Assembly: GCA_036375165.1 (NCBI GenBank)
Contig: DASUSI010000155.1
Coordinates: 78,026-142,025 of the forward strand
Length of the DNA: 64,000 nucleotides
Direction: 5' to 3'
Source: WHSM01 sp036375165
GTDB taxonomy: Bacteria; Actinomycetota; Actinomycetes; Mycobacteriales; Micromonosporaceae
The translations under genes and the position numbers were made by a program. The notes below the pieces were generated by a model. That model worked only from the letters and a program-made list of their open reading frames with translations, had not been told where the DNA came from and searched no databases. This document shows positions 8,681 to 16,453 of this stretch, in pieces; within the stretch, counting starts at the first letter, position 1, and every line of letters starts with the position of its first letter.

Positions 8681-9928
8681 TCAGCCGGCGGCAACCTTCT
8701 GCAGGTCGTCAAGGACCTTCTTCGGGTCGGCGTCCGGGTCCATCGCGGTGCCCAGCGTCTGCCGCGCCTCAGCGGCGACGTCGGTCCACTTGGCGTCCTC
8801 CACCGGGGCGAACCTCGCCTTCGGCAGCAGCTCGATGCCGGAGGCGACGATCGGGTCGGACTTCATCACCTCGGCGGCGGAAGTGGTCACCGGCAGGAAG
8901 CCCTCGGCCTGGTTGAACGTGACGTAGTTGTCCTGCTGGTAGAAGAACTCCAGGAACTTCTTGACGGGTTCCTTGTTGCCCGGCTTCTTGAACGCCATCA
9001 GGAAGTCCTGCACCCCGAGCGTCACCGACTCGCCACCGCCGTTGGTGGGGAACGGTCCGGAGTCCCACTCGAACGGGGCGTCCGCCATGTACTTGTTGGT
9101 GAAGGTGCCGTGCGGCATGATCGCGCACATCGCGACCTTGCCCTGTGAGAACGACTTCCAGACCCCGTCGGAGCGGTCGGTCTTGCCCGGGTTGGGCTGG
9201 GTGACCTTGTCCTTGTTCGCCAGGTCACGCAGGAAGTTCACGGTCTCCAGGTTCTTGTCGCTGTTGATCGCCCACTGGTCGCCGGATTTCCAGTCGCCGC
9301 CGTTGTTCCAGATCCACATCGAGAACTCGGCCTGTGCCTCCTCGGCACCGAGCGGCAGGCCGTACCCGGTGTAGCCCTTGGCCTTGGCCTTCTTGGCGAT
9401 CCGGACCAGGTCGTCCCAGGTCTGGGGGGGTTCGGTTTCGCCGATCTCGGAGAAGATCTTCTTGTTGTACGCGAGCGAACGGACGCTGGCGATGAACGGG
9501 ATGCCGTACTGCGTGCCGTCCAGCTTCGCCTTGTCGGTGAAGGTGGTGGCGAACTGTGACTGCAACTCCTGACCCAGCACGTCGGACACCGGGTGCAGCA
9601 GACCTTCCTTGGCGTACGCGCTGAAGTCGTTGTAGTTCAGAATGTCCGGGTACGACTTGGTCTGGATCATGGTTGGGGCCTGCTGCAGCAGGGTGTTCCA
9701 GTCCAGGACCTGGAGATCGACCTTGATCCCCGAATTCGCCTTCTCGAACGCGGCGACCAGATCCTTCCAGTACTTGGTGGTGTTGTCACTGTAGGACGCG
9801 GCAATGAACTTGATGCGGCCAGCGGTCTCACCGTCACCGTCGCCGGTGCCGGGATCGGTGCCGCAGCCCGCCACGGCCAACATGGTGGCCAGGGCCACCG
9901 CAGCGGTTGCGAAGATCCGTGGTTTCAC
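8681..9928 (-). CDS. Extracellular sugar-binding lipoprotein of ABC importer
   Basis: 415 residues. A lipoprotein signal peptide ends in the lipobox LAVAGC with acylated Cys22; the mature part is a family-1 (MalE-like) solute-binding protein, with an aromatic-rich C-terminal lobe and a periodic Lys/Asp content typical of sugar binders. GTG at 9928 has GAGGTGG seven bases upstream; a longer frame from 9967 would put a basic extension before the signal. It is first in the operon with the fused permease. The ligand is probably an oligosaccharide, but nothing in the neighbourhood (no glycosidase, no regulator gene) identifies it. Confidence 0.92.
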   Translation of the reverse strand: MKPRIFATAAVALATMLAVAGCGTDPGTGDGDGETAGRIKFIAASYSDNTTKYWKDLVAAFEKANSGIKVDLQVLDWNTLLQQAPTMIQTKSYPDILNYNDFSAYAKEGLLHPVSDVLGQELQSQFATTFTDKAKLDGTQYGIPFIASVRSLAYNKKIFSEIGETEPPQTWDDLVRIAKKAKAKGYTGYGLPLGAEEAQAEFSMWIWNNGGDWKSGDQWAINSDKNLETVNFLRDLANKDKVTQPNPGKTDRSDGVWKSFSQGKVAMCAIMPHGTFTNKYMADAPFEWDSGPFPTNGGGESVTLGVQDFLMAFKKPGNKEPVKKFLEFFYQQDNYVTFNQAEGFLPVTTSAAEVMKSDPIVASGIELLPKARFAPVEDAKWTDVAAEARQTLGTAMDPDADPKKVLDDLQKVAAG

Positions 9929-9956
9929 GTCGTACCCACCTCTTTCGATCCTCCGG

Positions 9957-9988
9957 GTTGCGCGCACGTGCGCAGTTGTGCGCGTAAC
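9957..9988. promoter_or_regulatory. Operator-like dyad upstream of the ABC importer
   Basis: GTTGCGCGCAC ... GTGCGCGTAAC forms an inverted repeat about 30 bases before the binding-protein start. It contains the perfect 12-base palindrome GCGCACGTGCGC at 9962-9973. The position and a central CG are compatible with a LacI-family operator controlling sugar uptake, but no LacI gene is in the window; this is an inference. Confidence 0.4.
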
Positions 9989-10070
9989 TGCCTGTTTCTA
10001 CGCCGTTCTGAGCATCCCCGTCAACCCTTCCATGGGCCATCGATGCGCAATGGCGATGTGCCCTGGCATC

Positions 10071-10105
10071 GGGCGGCGATGGCGGCGTGCTCGCCATCGC
10101 CGCCC
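10071..10105. repeat. Perfect 14-bp inverted repeat in divergent intergenic region
   Basis: GGGCGGCGATGGCG (10071-10084) is repeated exactly as its complement at 10092-10105 around a 7-base loop. It lies in the 301-base gap between the divergent binding-protein and msrA genes, where no terminator is needed for either flanking gene. It may be a leader hairpin for msrA or a dispersed intergenic repeat. Apart from this and the dyad at 9957-9988, nothing else is recognisable in the gap. Confidence 0.6.
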
Positions 10106-10229
10106 GGTGATGACGCCCGACAGCCACCGCGTCATGCTTGCAGTACTAAGGCCATCCGGTCGTGAAAGGAACCTACAGCCACGGCAGGATGATGGAAACA
10201 AAACAAGGAGCGGGGAGAAGGAGCCGGCA

Positions 10230-10895
10230 GTGGTGTTCGTACGCCGTCACAAACTGACCCTGCCCACCGCCGACGAGGCGTTGACCGGCCGAGCAGAGCC
10301 GGTGCGCGTTTCCGACCGGCACGCGGTGCTCGGCACCCCGCTACGCGGGCCGTGGCCGGAAGGGCACCGGATCGCGGTATTCGGAATGGGCTGCTTCTGG
10401 GGAGCAGAACGGTTGTTCTGGACCCTGCCGGGGGTCTACTCCACCGCGGCCGGTTACGCGGGAGGCATGACGCCCAATCCAACGTACGAGGAGGTGTGCT
10501 CGGGCTTCACCGGCCACGCCGAGGTGGTCCAGGTGGTGTACGACCCGGCCACGATCTCGTACGAGCAGTTGTTGAAGGTGTTCTGGGAGAACCACGATCC
10601 CTCCCAGGGGATGCGACAGGGCAACGACGTGGGGACCCAGTACCGTTCCACGATCCACACCACCACCCCGGAACAGGCCGAGGTGGCGCAGACCAGCCTT
10701 CGGACGTTCCAGCCCGTGGTGTACCGGGCCGGCTACGGCAACATCACCACCGGGATCGCGCCGCTGGACCAGTTCTACTACGCCGAGGACTACCACCAGC
10801 AGTACCTCGCACCCAGCAAGAACCCGAACGGCTACTGCAACCACGGTCCCAACGGCATGAGCTGCCCGATCGGGGTGGCGCGTTCCGCAGACTGA
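10230..10895 (+). CDS. msrA: Peptide methionine sulfoxide reductase MsrA
   Basis: 221 residues. MsrA reduces methionine-S-sulfoxide in proteins and free methionine. The catalytic cysteine lies in FGMGCFWGAE; the C-terminal CNHGPNGMSCPIG supplies resolving cysteines. There is a 45-residue N-terminal extension before the catalytic motif, as in many actinobacterial MsrA. Two adjacent GTG codons (10230 and 10233) follow AAGGAG at 10218-10223; either may be used. Its gene diverges from the ABC importer, with no functional link evident. Confidence 0.96.
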   Translation: MVFVRRHKLTLPTADEALTGRAEPVRVSDRHAVLGTPLRGPWPEGHRIAVFGMGCFWGAERLFWTLPGVYSTAAGYAGGMTPNPTYEEVCSGFTGHAEVVQVVYDPATISYEQLLKVFWENHDPSQGMRQGNDVGTQYRSTIHTTTPEQAEVAQTSLRTFQPVVYRAGYGNITTGIAPLDQFYYAEDYHQQYLAPSKNPNGYCNHGPNGMSCPIGVARSAD

Positions 10896-10982
10896 GGTCA
10901 TGCCGACCCGGGTAGTCGTATGACATGACGTCCGAGGCACCGGCGTCCGCCGGATCGACCGGCCGCGCCCGGTGACCTCGGG

Positions 10983-11140
10983 ATGCTGTCGGCCTACTTC
11001 GGACTGACCTTCGGTCTGGCCTGGGCAGCGTGGATCCCGGCCGCGGTGTTCTTCAGCAATGTGGACGCCGCGACCTGCTCAAGTGGATCGGGAGCCGCTA
11101 CCAGATCTGGCGGGTCCAGCTGCCCGCCACCCGGCGGACC
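10983..11140 (+). pseudogene. Possible remnant of a CPBP-type membrane protease gene
   Basis: From ATG at 10983 the frame reads a hydrophobic N-terminus (MLSAYFGLTFGLAWAAWIP) like the first helix of CPBP-family proteins. After about 30 codons it degenerates, while another frame continues with DLLKWIGSRYQIWR, the basic loop expected next in such proteins. The sequence then runs into the end of the DUF6448 gene. A frameshifted, truncated relic fits best; a chance hydrophobic ORF is the alternative. Confidence 0.35.
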
Positions 11141-11143
11141 GCG

Positions 11144-11668
11144 TCAGTCGTGATGGTGTGCGTGCGGGTCACCGATCGCCTGCCGGTAGACCCCGTGCGC
11201 CCAGACCTGCAACCCGAGCATGGCCTCGACGTACTCCCGGGCGGCGGGCACGCCGTCGGCAGCATGCGACCGGAGCCGGACCACATGCGCGTACCGGCGC
11301 GCCACCTGCTCCCGGATCAGACCGCAGAGCACCTCGCTGAGTGGGTCCGGTGAACCAGACTCAAGCGCCTGCTCCGCTGCGGGGATCGCCGGACCGACGT
11401 CGAGCCCGGCCGGTTTCAACCCGGTGAACGCGGCGCCCTCCCCGGCCCGGTGCACCCGTACCACGGTTTCGAAGAACCAGCGGTCCGCCACATCGCGGGC
11501 CTCCGACCCCAACGCCCGTACCTTGATCGTCAGGTCGAAGGCCTGTCGAACCTCCGATTCCGCCCCAGCAGGCACATACGGCAGGATCAGGTCCACGTCC
11601 CCGTGTCGCAGCGCGTCACGTGCCGCGCCGACCACCGGTCCGTCCAGGGAATCGCAGTGTGGGGGCAT
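11144..11668 (-). CDS. DUF6448 family protein
   Basis: 174 residues beginning MPPHCDSLDGPVV, the hallmark N-terminus of DUF6448. The protein is soluble, helical by composition, and ends in a His/Asp run (DPHAHHHD) that could bind metal, as could the N-terminal His-Cys-Asp. ATG at 11668 has AGGAGGT just upstream, so the longer frame to 11767 is rejected. The function of the family is not established. Confidence 0.8.
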   Translation of the reverse strand: MPPHCDSLDGPVVGAARDALRHGDVDLILPYVPAGAESEVRQAFDLTIKVRALGSEARDVADRWFFETVVRVHRAGEGAAFTGLKPAGLDVGPAIPAAEQALESGSPDPLSEVLCGLIREQVARRYAHVVRLRSHAADGVPAAREYVEAMLGLQVWAHGVYRQAIGDPHAHHHD

Positions 11669-11774
11669 CTGCCACCTCCTCGGTCGTACGTCTCCGAGCC
11701 TGGGCTCGGTGACCGAACGGCCGCCAGAGCAGCCCGACCCCGAGCCTCGGGTCGGAAGGCCCCACACCGGCCGG

Positions 11775-12113
11775 TCAGCGGTCGAACCGGTACGCCCGCT
11801 CCACCTTCGCCACGTGCACCGCGTACGACTCGTACCACCGCTGTCGGCCGGTATGCTGCGCCAGCCGGTGCTCGGCCTGGTGCCGCCAGCCCACGGCCGA
11901 CTCCTCGTCCCGGAAGTACGCCACGGTGATCCCGAGTCCGTCGGGGCTCCGCGCGGAGTCCACCCCGAGGAACCCCGGCTGCTCCGCGACCAGCTCGAGC
12001 ATCCGGCGCAGCGTCTCGGCGTAACCTTCCTCGTTGTCGGTCCGCAGCGACGCGAAAACCACCAGGTGGTACGGCGGTTCCGGCAGCACAGCGGGGCGTG
12101 GCTGGGTCGTCAC
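11775..12113 (-). CDS. Antibiotic-biosynthesis-monooxygenase (ABM) fold protein
   Basis: 112 residues with the compact alpha/beta ABM pattern: YHLVVFASLR opening strand, a helix ending in LELVAEQPGFLGVDS, then ITVAYFRDEESAVGWR and HRLAQ.TGRQRWYESYAVHV. Related proteins include small oxygenases and heme-degrading enzymes, but many are of unknown role. GTG at 12113 has GGAGG five bases upstream. It lies just upstream of the DUF6448 gene, about 100 bases apart and on the same strand, so the two may be cotranscribed. Confidence 0.8.
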   Translation of the reverse strand: MTTQPRPAVLPEPPYHLVVFASLRTDNEEGYAETLRRMLELVAEQPGFLGVDSARSPDGLGITVAYFRDEESAVGWRHQAEHRLAQHTGRQRWYESYAVHVAKVERAYRFDR

Positions 12114-12285
12114 GGCGTCCTCCGGAGTCAGGACCGGCCCTGGGCGGACGTGATCTCGGACCGCGCGGGTAGGAGGTCCCAGGCTAGGTCCAGGGTCTGA
12201 CAACCTCCGGACAGACGGCTGACGGCACCGCCTCAGGCCAGCTCGGGAACGCCACAATCAACCCTGAACCGGATGGGAGGCGAAC

Positions 12286-12771
12286 GTGGTAGAGGTCGAA
12301 CGCACCGCGCTGCCAGGTATCGGGCTGCGGCACACCATCACCACCGAACGCGGCCGGCAGGTGGGTGTGGTCTCGCACCGTACCGGACGGCGGGACCTGG
12401 TGATCTACGACCGGGAGGATCCGGACACCTGTACCGAGACCGTGGTACTCAACGGGGAGGAGGCCGAGGCACTGGCGGAACTGCTCGCGGCGTACCGGAT
12501 CGTGGAGCGGCTCGCCGAGCTGGAGAATCAGATCCAGGGCCTGGTCACCGAGCAGATCCCGATCACGGGCGGATCACCGTACGAGGACCGGACCCTGGGC
12601 GACACCCGGGCACGTACCCGTACCGGAGCCTCGATCGTGGCCGTGGTCCGGGAGGGTGACGTACACGCCAGCCCGCGACCGGACTTCCAGTTCCGGCGCG
12701 GCGATGTGGTGGTCGTGGTCGGCACCGGAGACGGCACCACCGGGGTGGCCGACATCCTGGCGAACGGCTAG
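12286..12771 (+). CDS. KhtT-like regulatory subunit of K+/H+ antiporter (TrkA-C)
   Basis: 161 residues: an N-terminal domain of about 85 residues as in KhtT, then a TrkA-C (RCK-C) domain from about 90 to 160 containing TGASIVAVVREG and FRRGDVVVVVGTGDG. RCK-C domains bind small ligands such as c-di-AMP and gate the partner transporter. GTG at 12286 has GGGAGG upstream. The antiporter gene follows nine bases downstream, supporting a two-component efflux system. Confidence 0.9.
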   Translation: MVEVERTALPGIGLRHTITTERGRQVGVVSHRTGRRDLVIYDREDPDTCTETVVLNGEEAEALAELLAAYRIVERLAELENQIQGLVTEQIPITGGSPYEDRTLGDTRARTRTGASIVAVVREGDVHASPRPDFQFRRGDVVVVVGTGDGTTGVADILANG

Positions 12772-12780
12772 GCACCCGAC

Positions 12781-13935
12781 TTGCTGATCGAACTCGGCGC
12801 GGTGATCCTGGGCCTCGGCCTGCTCGGGGCGCTCGCGGTACGCGCCGGCATCTCCCCGGTGCCGCTCTACCTGCTCGCCGGGCTCGCGTTCGGCCAAGGC
12901 GGCGTGCTGCCGCTTGGCGCCAGCGCTGAGTTCATCGGGGTCGGGGCCGAGATCGGCGTGGTGCTGCTGTTGTTCACACTCGGCCTTGAGTACACCGCCG
13001 GGGAACTGGTGAGTAACCTGCGCACCTCAGGTCCAGCCGGGATGCTGGACCTGGCGCTGAACGCCACGCCTGGGATCATCGCCGGACTGCTGCTCGGCTG
13101 GGGTCCGGTCGGGGCACTGGTACTCGGCGGCGTCACGTACATCAGCTCGTCAGGGATCATCGCGAAGCTGCTCGGAGACCTGGGCTGGCTGGGTAACCGG
13201 GAAACCCCCGTGGTGCTGTCGCTGTTGGTCTTCGAAGACCTGGCGATGGCGCTCTACCTGCCGATCCTGACCACGGTGCTGGCCGGGGTCGCGATCGCCA
13301 CCGGTGCGGTCACCTTGGTGGTCGCGGTGACCGCAGTGGCACTGGTGCTGTTCGTCGCACTGCGCTACGGACGAGCGGTGGAGTCGTTTGTGACCAGCCC
13401 CAACGACGAAGTGCTGGTGCTCAAGGTGCTGGGGCTGATCCTGCTGGTCGCGGGGCTCGCCCAGCAACTCCAGATCTCCGCCGCGGTGGGGGCGTTCCTG
13501 GTCGGCATCGCGCTGTCCGGCCCGCTCGCGGAAAGCGCCCGAGCCCTGCTGAGCCCGCTCCGCGACCTGTTCGCGGCGGTGTTCTTCGTCTTCTTCGGCC
13601 TCCAGATCGATCCCGCATCGCTGTGGCCGATGGCAGGTGCCGCCGTACTGCTCGCCGTGACCGGTGCGGTCTCCAAGCTGGTCACCGGCTACCTGGCGGC
13701 CCGCCGGGCCGGGGTCGGCCGGCTGGGGCGCGCCAGGGCCGGTGTCGCTCTGCTGGCGCGGGGCGAGTTCAGCATCGTGATCGCGGGCCTGGCCGTGGCG
13801 GCGGGGGTGGACGGCCGGGTAGGGGCGCTGGCAGCGGGGTACGTGCTGATACTCGCCGTCACCGGGCCGCTGCTGGCGCGGGTCGTGGAACCCCTGCTGC
13901 GGCACCGCCTCAGGTCGCGCCCGGAGTCGCCGTAA
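12781..13935 (+). CDS. KhtU-like CPA2 cation:proton antiporter
   Basis: 384 residues, nearly all membrane-embedded, with about 12 helices of the CPA2 fold. The family motif FTLGLEYTAGEL lies near residue 65, and GVTYISSSGIIAKLL with VLSLLVFEDLAMALYL forms the ion-binding core (acidic Glu-Asp pair). There is no C-terminal RCK domain, matching the separate KhtT-like gene just upstream. A likely role is K+ or NH4+ efflux under alkaline or hyperosmotic-downshift conditions, known for KhtTU. TTG start at 12781. Confidence 0.88.
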   Translation: MLIELGAVILGLGLLGALAVRAGISPVPLYLLAGLAFGQGGVLPLGASAEFIGVGAEIGVVLLLFTLGLEYTAGELVSNLRTSGPAGMLDLALNATPGIIAGLLLGWGPVGALVLGGVTYISSSGIIAKLLGDLGWLGNRETPVVLSLLVFEDLAMALYLPILTTVLAGVAIATGAVTLVVAVTAVALVLFVALRYGRAVESFVTSPNDEVLVLKVLGLILLVAGLAQQLQISAAVGAFLVGIALSGPLAESARALLSPLRDLFAAVFFVFFGLQIDPASLWPMAGAAVLLAVTGAVSKLVTGYLAARRAGVGRLGRARAGVALLARGEFSIVIAGLAVAAGVDGRVGALAAGYVLILAVTGPLLARVVEPLLRHRLRSRPESP

Positions 13936-13936
13936 C

Positions 13937-14758
13937 CTATGCCCCGGCCGGTACGCCACTGGTCTCGTCGACCACCGCCACCCGCACGGCGTCCGGATCG
14001 TCCCGGTGCAACGGCACCGCGAACACCGCGGTCGCCGGCTGGTCGTCATCTCGCCGGATCCGGTAGCAGATGATCCGCCAGTCGCCTTCGTCCCAGCTGT
14101 CCTGCACGTCCGAGGAGATGGAGGCACCGAGCATCCGGTACGCCTCGGAGAGCTGAAGCTGGTTGACGGTCTGCTCGATCGGCACGTGCTCGGACCAGTT
14201 GGCCAAGGGGTGACTGAGCCGCACCTTCAACTTGCGCAGTGGCACCAGCCAGTACCGGTCGAGCTCACTCGACAGGCCCAGCAACAACGCCACCTCGGCG
14301 AGGACCAGCGAAGCCGCACCCAGGGGAGCCTCGGCGACCGCCTCGGGCCACCAGGTGCCAGCGAATCCGTACGCGTACCCAACCATGGCCAACAACAGGC
14401 CGGCGCGGAGGAAGCTCCGGGCGGAGATCCGCTCCAACCGGGACGACAGACAACCGCATGCCGCATCCGGAGACGCGAGTCGGGCGTAGCTGAGATAGCC
14501 GAGGAAGCCGGTCGTGAGCACCACACCGGCCGCGGCCTCGACTGGATACACGGGCGGCAGCAGCAGCGCCGCGGCGATCACCAGCTCGGCCGTTCCGATG
14601 AGCCGCCAGGCCGGTGAGGCATACCGCTCTCCGACGATCCGGCTCAGGGCGTTGCGTGACACGTGCTCGGCGCGTAGCCCTCGAAGCTTGACAGCGCCCG
14701 CCCACAGCAGCAGCGCGCCGACCAGGAAGGGCTGAATCGATGCGATCCACTGGATCAT
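13937..14758 (-). CDS. MauE/DoxX-like redox-associated membrane protein
   Basis: 273 residues. The first 170 form about four to five membrane helices of the MauE/DoxX-like type, with the conserved CGC pair in SPDAACGCLSSR (about residues 101-103) after the third helix; the rest is a soluble tail of about 100 residues. In methylamine utilisation MauE is needed for maturation of the disulfide-rich MauA subunit. Here it follows a Tat-exported protein and a Cys-rich protein, so a role in their disulfide formation or reduction is inferred. ATG at 14758 has GGGGAG upstream. Confidence 0.82.
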   Translation of the reverse strand: MIQWIASIQPFLVGALLLWAGAVKLRGLRAEHVSRNALSRIVGERYASPAWRLIGTAELVIAAALLLPPVYPVEAAAGVVLTTGFLGYLSYARLASPDAACGCLSSRLERISARSFLRAGLLLAMVGYAYGFAGTWWPEAVAEAPLGAASLVLAEVALLLGLSSELDRYWLVPLRKLKVRLSHPLANWSEHVPIEQTVNQLQLSEAYRMLGASISSDVQDSWDEGDWRIICYRIRRDDDQPATAVFAVPLHRDDPDAVRVAVVDETSGVPAGA

Positions 14759-14783
14759 GACGGCTCCCCTATCTGGCGCCTCG

Positions 14784-14818
14784 ACCCGGGCGGGCCCGGT
14801 GTGCGGGCCCGCCCGGGT
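14784..14818 (-). terminator. Perfect 15-bp hairpin after the Tat-protein gene
   Basis: Arms 14784-14798 and 14804-14818 are perfect complements, almost all G and C, around the loop GTGTG. The hairpin begins nine bases after the stop of the Tat-protein gene and precedes the MauE-like gene on the same strand. It should terminate or attenuate transcription into the membrane-protein gene. Confidence 0.75.
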
Positions 14819-14826
14819 GCCGAGGT

Positions 14827-15447
14827 TCAGTGAACGTGTACGTGGGCGTAGACGGTCGCGATGTCGATCTCATTGGTGCCCGGACGCCAGGCGCCGAGTA
14901 CCTGAACATGCTGACCGACCTGCAGCATCGACATGTCGGACACAGCGGGCGTGCTGTTGTAGGACACCGCGCTGGTGCCCGGGATCACGTGCCCGACGAT
15001 CCGGTCGCCGGAGTGCTCCAGCTGGATGGCGTTGCGGGACAACGACACCACGTGCGCCTGGATGTTGACGATGTTCACCCACACCGCGTCGGCGGCGAGG
15101 GCCCCGTCGGGCATCCGCAGCCCACGGGAGTACAGCCCGTCACCGACTTCGATCTTGTCGAAGCTGGCGGGGTGAAGCTTCCAGATGCTGGTGCCGTGGG
15201 TCACGTAGATCCGGTCCGTGCCACCGGAAGACGGGCCGACGATCAACTGGGTACCGCTGATCTCGGTGACCACGCCTTCGACGAAGTTCGGGTCCGGCAA
15301 CCCGGCGAGCGCCTTGAGGGCGTCGTCCGAGACGCTCGGGGCCGCGAAGGCGGCCTCAGGGGCCAGCGATCCGAGCCCACTCGCGCCGACGATGCCGGCA
15401 CCGCCCAGCACCGCTGTGGTCAGGAGTCGTCTGCGGTCAATGCTCAT
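14827..15447 (-). CDS. Tat-exported beta-rich protein of unknown function
   Basis: 206 residues. The N-terminus MSIDRRRLLTTAVLGGAG is a twin-arginine signal, with a hydrophobic stretch and a likely cleavage after about residue 36 (AFAA). The mature part is beta-rich and appears to hold two similar halves, each opening with a VxGxVxxISGTQLIVG- or VVSLSRNAIQLEH-like strand pair and ending with a VGQHV/VGDGL turn, reminiscent of DUF5666-type OB-like repeats. It ends in HVHVH. The start ATG has a full AAGGAGGT site. It lies between the Cys-rich and MauE-like genes and is read from the same promoter. Confidence 0.82.
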   Translation of the reverse strand: MSIDRRRLLTTAVLGGAGIVGASGLGSLAPEAAFAAPSVSDDALKALAGLPDPNFVEGVVTEISGTQLIVGPSSGGTDRIYVTHGTSIWKLHPASFDKIEVGDGLYSRGLRMPDGALAADAVWVNIVNIQAHVVSLSRNAIQLEHSGDRIVGHVIPGTSAVSYNSTPAVSDMSMLQVGQHVQVLGAWRPGTNEIDIATVYAHVHVH

Positions 15448-15478
15448 GTCGATACACCTCCTTCAGGGAAATCGAGCG

Positions 15479-15889
15479 TCAGGGCAGCGTGACCTCAGCG
15501 GGCCGCTTGCCGGTGGACAGGCTGGCGATCACGCTGTACGCGCCGGCGGTAAGGTCCATCAACCGGTCCCTCGCGCAGGTTGAGCCGCAGCACGCCTGCT
15601 CACCGCAGAACAGGTCGGTCTGCGGGCCGCAGTCGGCGATCGAGGTGACGACGGAAACGCCGTTGCACAGGTTGCGGGTGCGGTGCTGGAACCCGCAGCC
15701 GCGGCGGCTCACACTGCGACCGCAGCGGTCCGGGCGGGTGATGCTCAAACAGGCGTCGGACGCGTTCGGCCAGGCGTGCTGTCGGGAACCCGAGTTGCAG
15801 GTACCGCAGGCACCACGCCCGGTGCCACCACATGGCCCCCAGGCGTTACCGCAACAGAACCATGTCACTTCGCATCTGAAACCTGACAT
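15479..15889 (-). CDS. Cysteine-rich double-psi beta-barrel-like protein
   Basis: 136 residues with 15 cysteines. The N-terminal half has clustered cysteines (FRCEVTWFCC, GPCGGTGRGACGTC). The C-terminal half follows the RlpA/expansin double-psi pattern: RGCGFQHRTRNLCNGVSVV, then an IADCGP turn, then RLMDLTAGAYSVIASLSTG and a final strand. No hydrophobic signal peptide is visible, although so many cysteines suggest an oxidising compartment. ATG at 15889 has GAGGGAGG upstream. It is first in a cassette with a Tat-exported protein 31 bases downstream and a MauE-like protein. The fold call rests on motif resemblance; the function is unknown. Confidence 0.75.
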   Translation of the reverse strand: MSGFRCEVTWFCCGNAWGPCGGTGRGACGTCNSGSRQHAWPNASDACLSITRPDRCGRSVSRRGCGFQHRTRNLCNGVSVVTSIADCGPQTDLFCGEQACCGSTCARDRLMDLTAGAYSVIASLSTGKRPAEVTLP

Positions 15890-16020
15890 CCGGGCCTCCC
15901 TCTGGGTAGTGCGGGGCTGCGCGACCGGCCGGTGCGGGCACGCGACGCCCACGGCTTTGTGGCGGAGAGTGGGTACAGCTACGCCGCAGGTGTCGGCGGA
16001 CCGTTGGGCGGTGCGCCAAC

Positions 16021-16041
16021 GGCGCCCGTCCGGTGGGCGCC
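16021..16041. repeat. Short perfect inverted repeat in cassette leader
   Basis: GGCGCCC and its complement GGGCGCC flank a 7-base loop. The hairpin would form in the roughly 300-base untranslated leader of the Cys-rich cassette. No U-run follows. Confidence 0.4.
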
Positions 16042-16203
16042 GAGCATTTCATCGGCGGTCTCCCGGGGACCCGCCGATCACAACCGGTGGGAAACGGCGA
16101 CTGGCGGCTGGTGCCTGGACGGCGGGACAGCCGTTCGTCGCCATTCGCCCCTCCAGGAAGGTTCGTCACCAACCGACGAACCACCTGAATCAGGTAAGAC
16201 CAC

Positions 16204-16232
16204 ATATTGGCGATAAATTGTCATGTAGTCAA
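16204..16232 (-). promoter_or_regulatory. Sigma-70-like promoter of the Cys-rich/Tat/MauE cassette
   Basis: On the minus strand TTGACT (16232-16227) is followed after 17 bases by CAATAT (16209-16204), in an unusually AT-rich patch. Transcription would start near 16197, giving a leader of about 300 bases before the ATG at 15889. The remainder of the 564-base gap between the cassette and the protease gene holds the hairpin at 16021-16041, the dyad at 16393-16411 and nothing else recognised. Confidence 0.55.
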
Positions 16233-16392
16233 CACTGTCGAAAAAAATCTCCTTCGTAGCTGCAAGCACCGCGGGTCCGATGGCCACGATCCAGGGCGAC
16301 ACCGCTGGCGCGTGGGACGGGGACGTCTGAAGCGACGGCACCAACAAGCCGGTTGGAGGTCTCAGACCCGCGTTCCTGAGATCACGCGGGTA

Positions 16393-16411
16393 TGTTCGCT
16401 GTGAGCGAACA
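16393..16411. promoter_or_regulatory. 19-bp dyad upstream of the HtrA-like protease gene
   Basis: TGTTCGCT-GTG-AGCGAACA has perfect eight-base arms and ends 42 bases before the protease ATG, in the position of a promoter or operator. The half-site order (GTTCG outward, CGAAC inward) is the reverse of the actinobacterial LexA box, so the cognate regulator is unknown. Confidence 0.45.
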
Positions 16412-16453
16412 CGTGCCGGGCATCCGTACCGTGATTACGGCGTTACCCGGGAC

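Noticed and set aside
16393..16411. LexA/SOS box
   Set aside because: The half-sites are inverted relative to the actinobacterial CGAAC-N4-GTTCG consensus, and the spacing differs.
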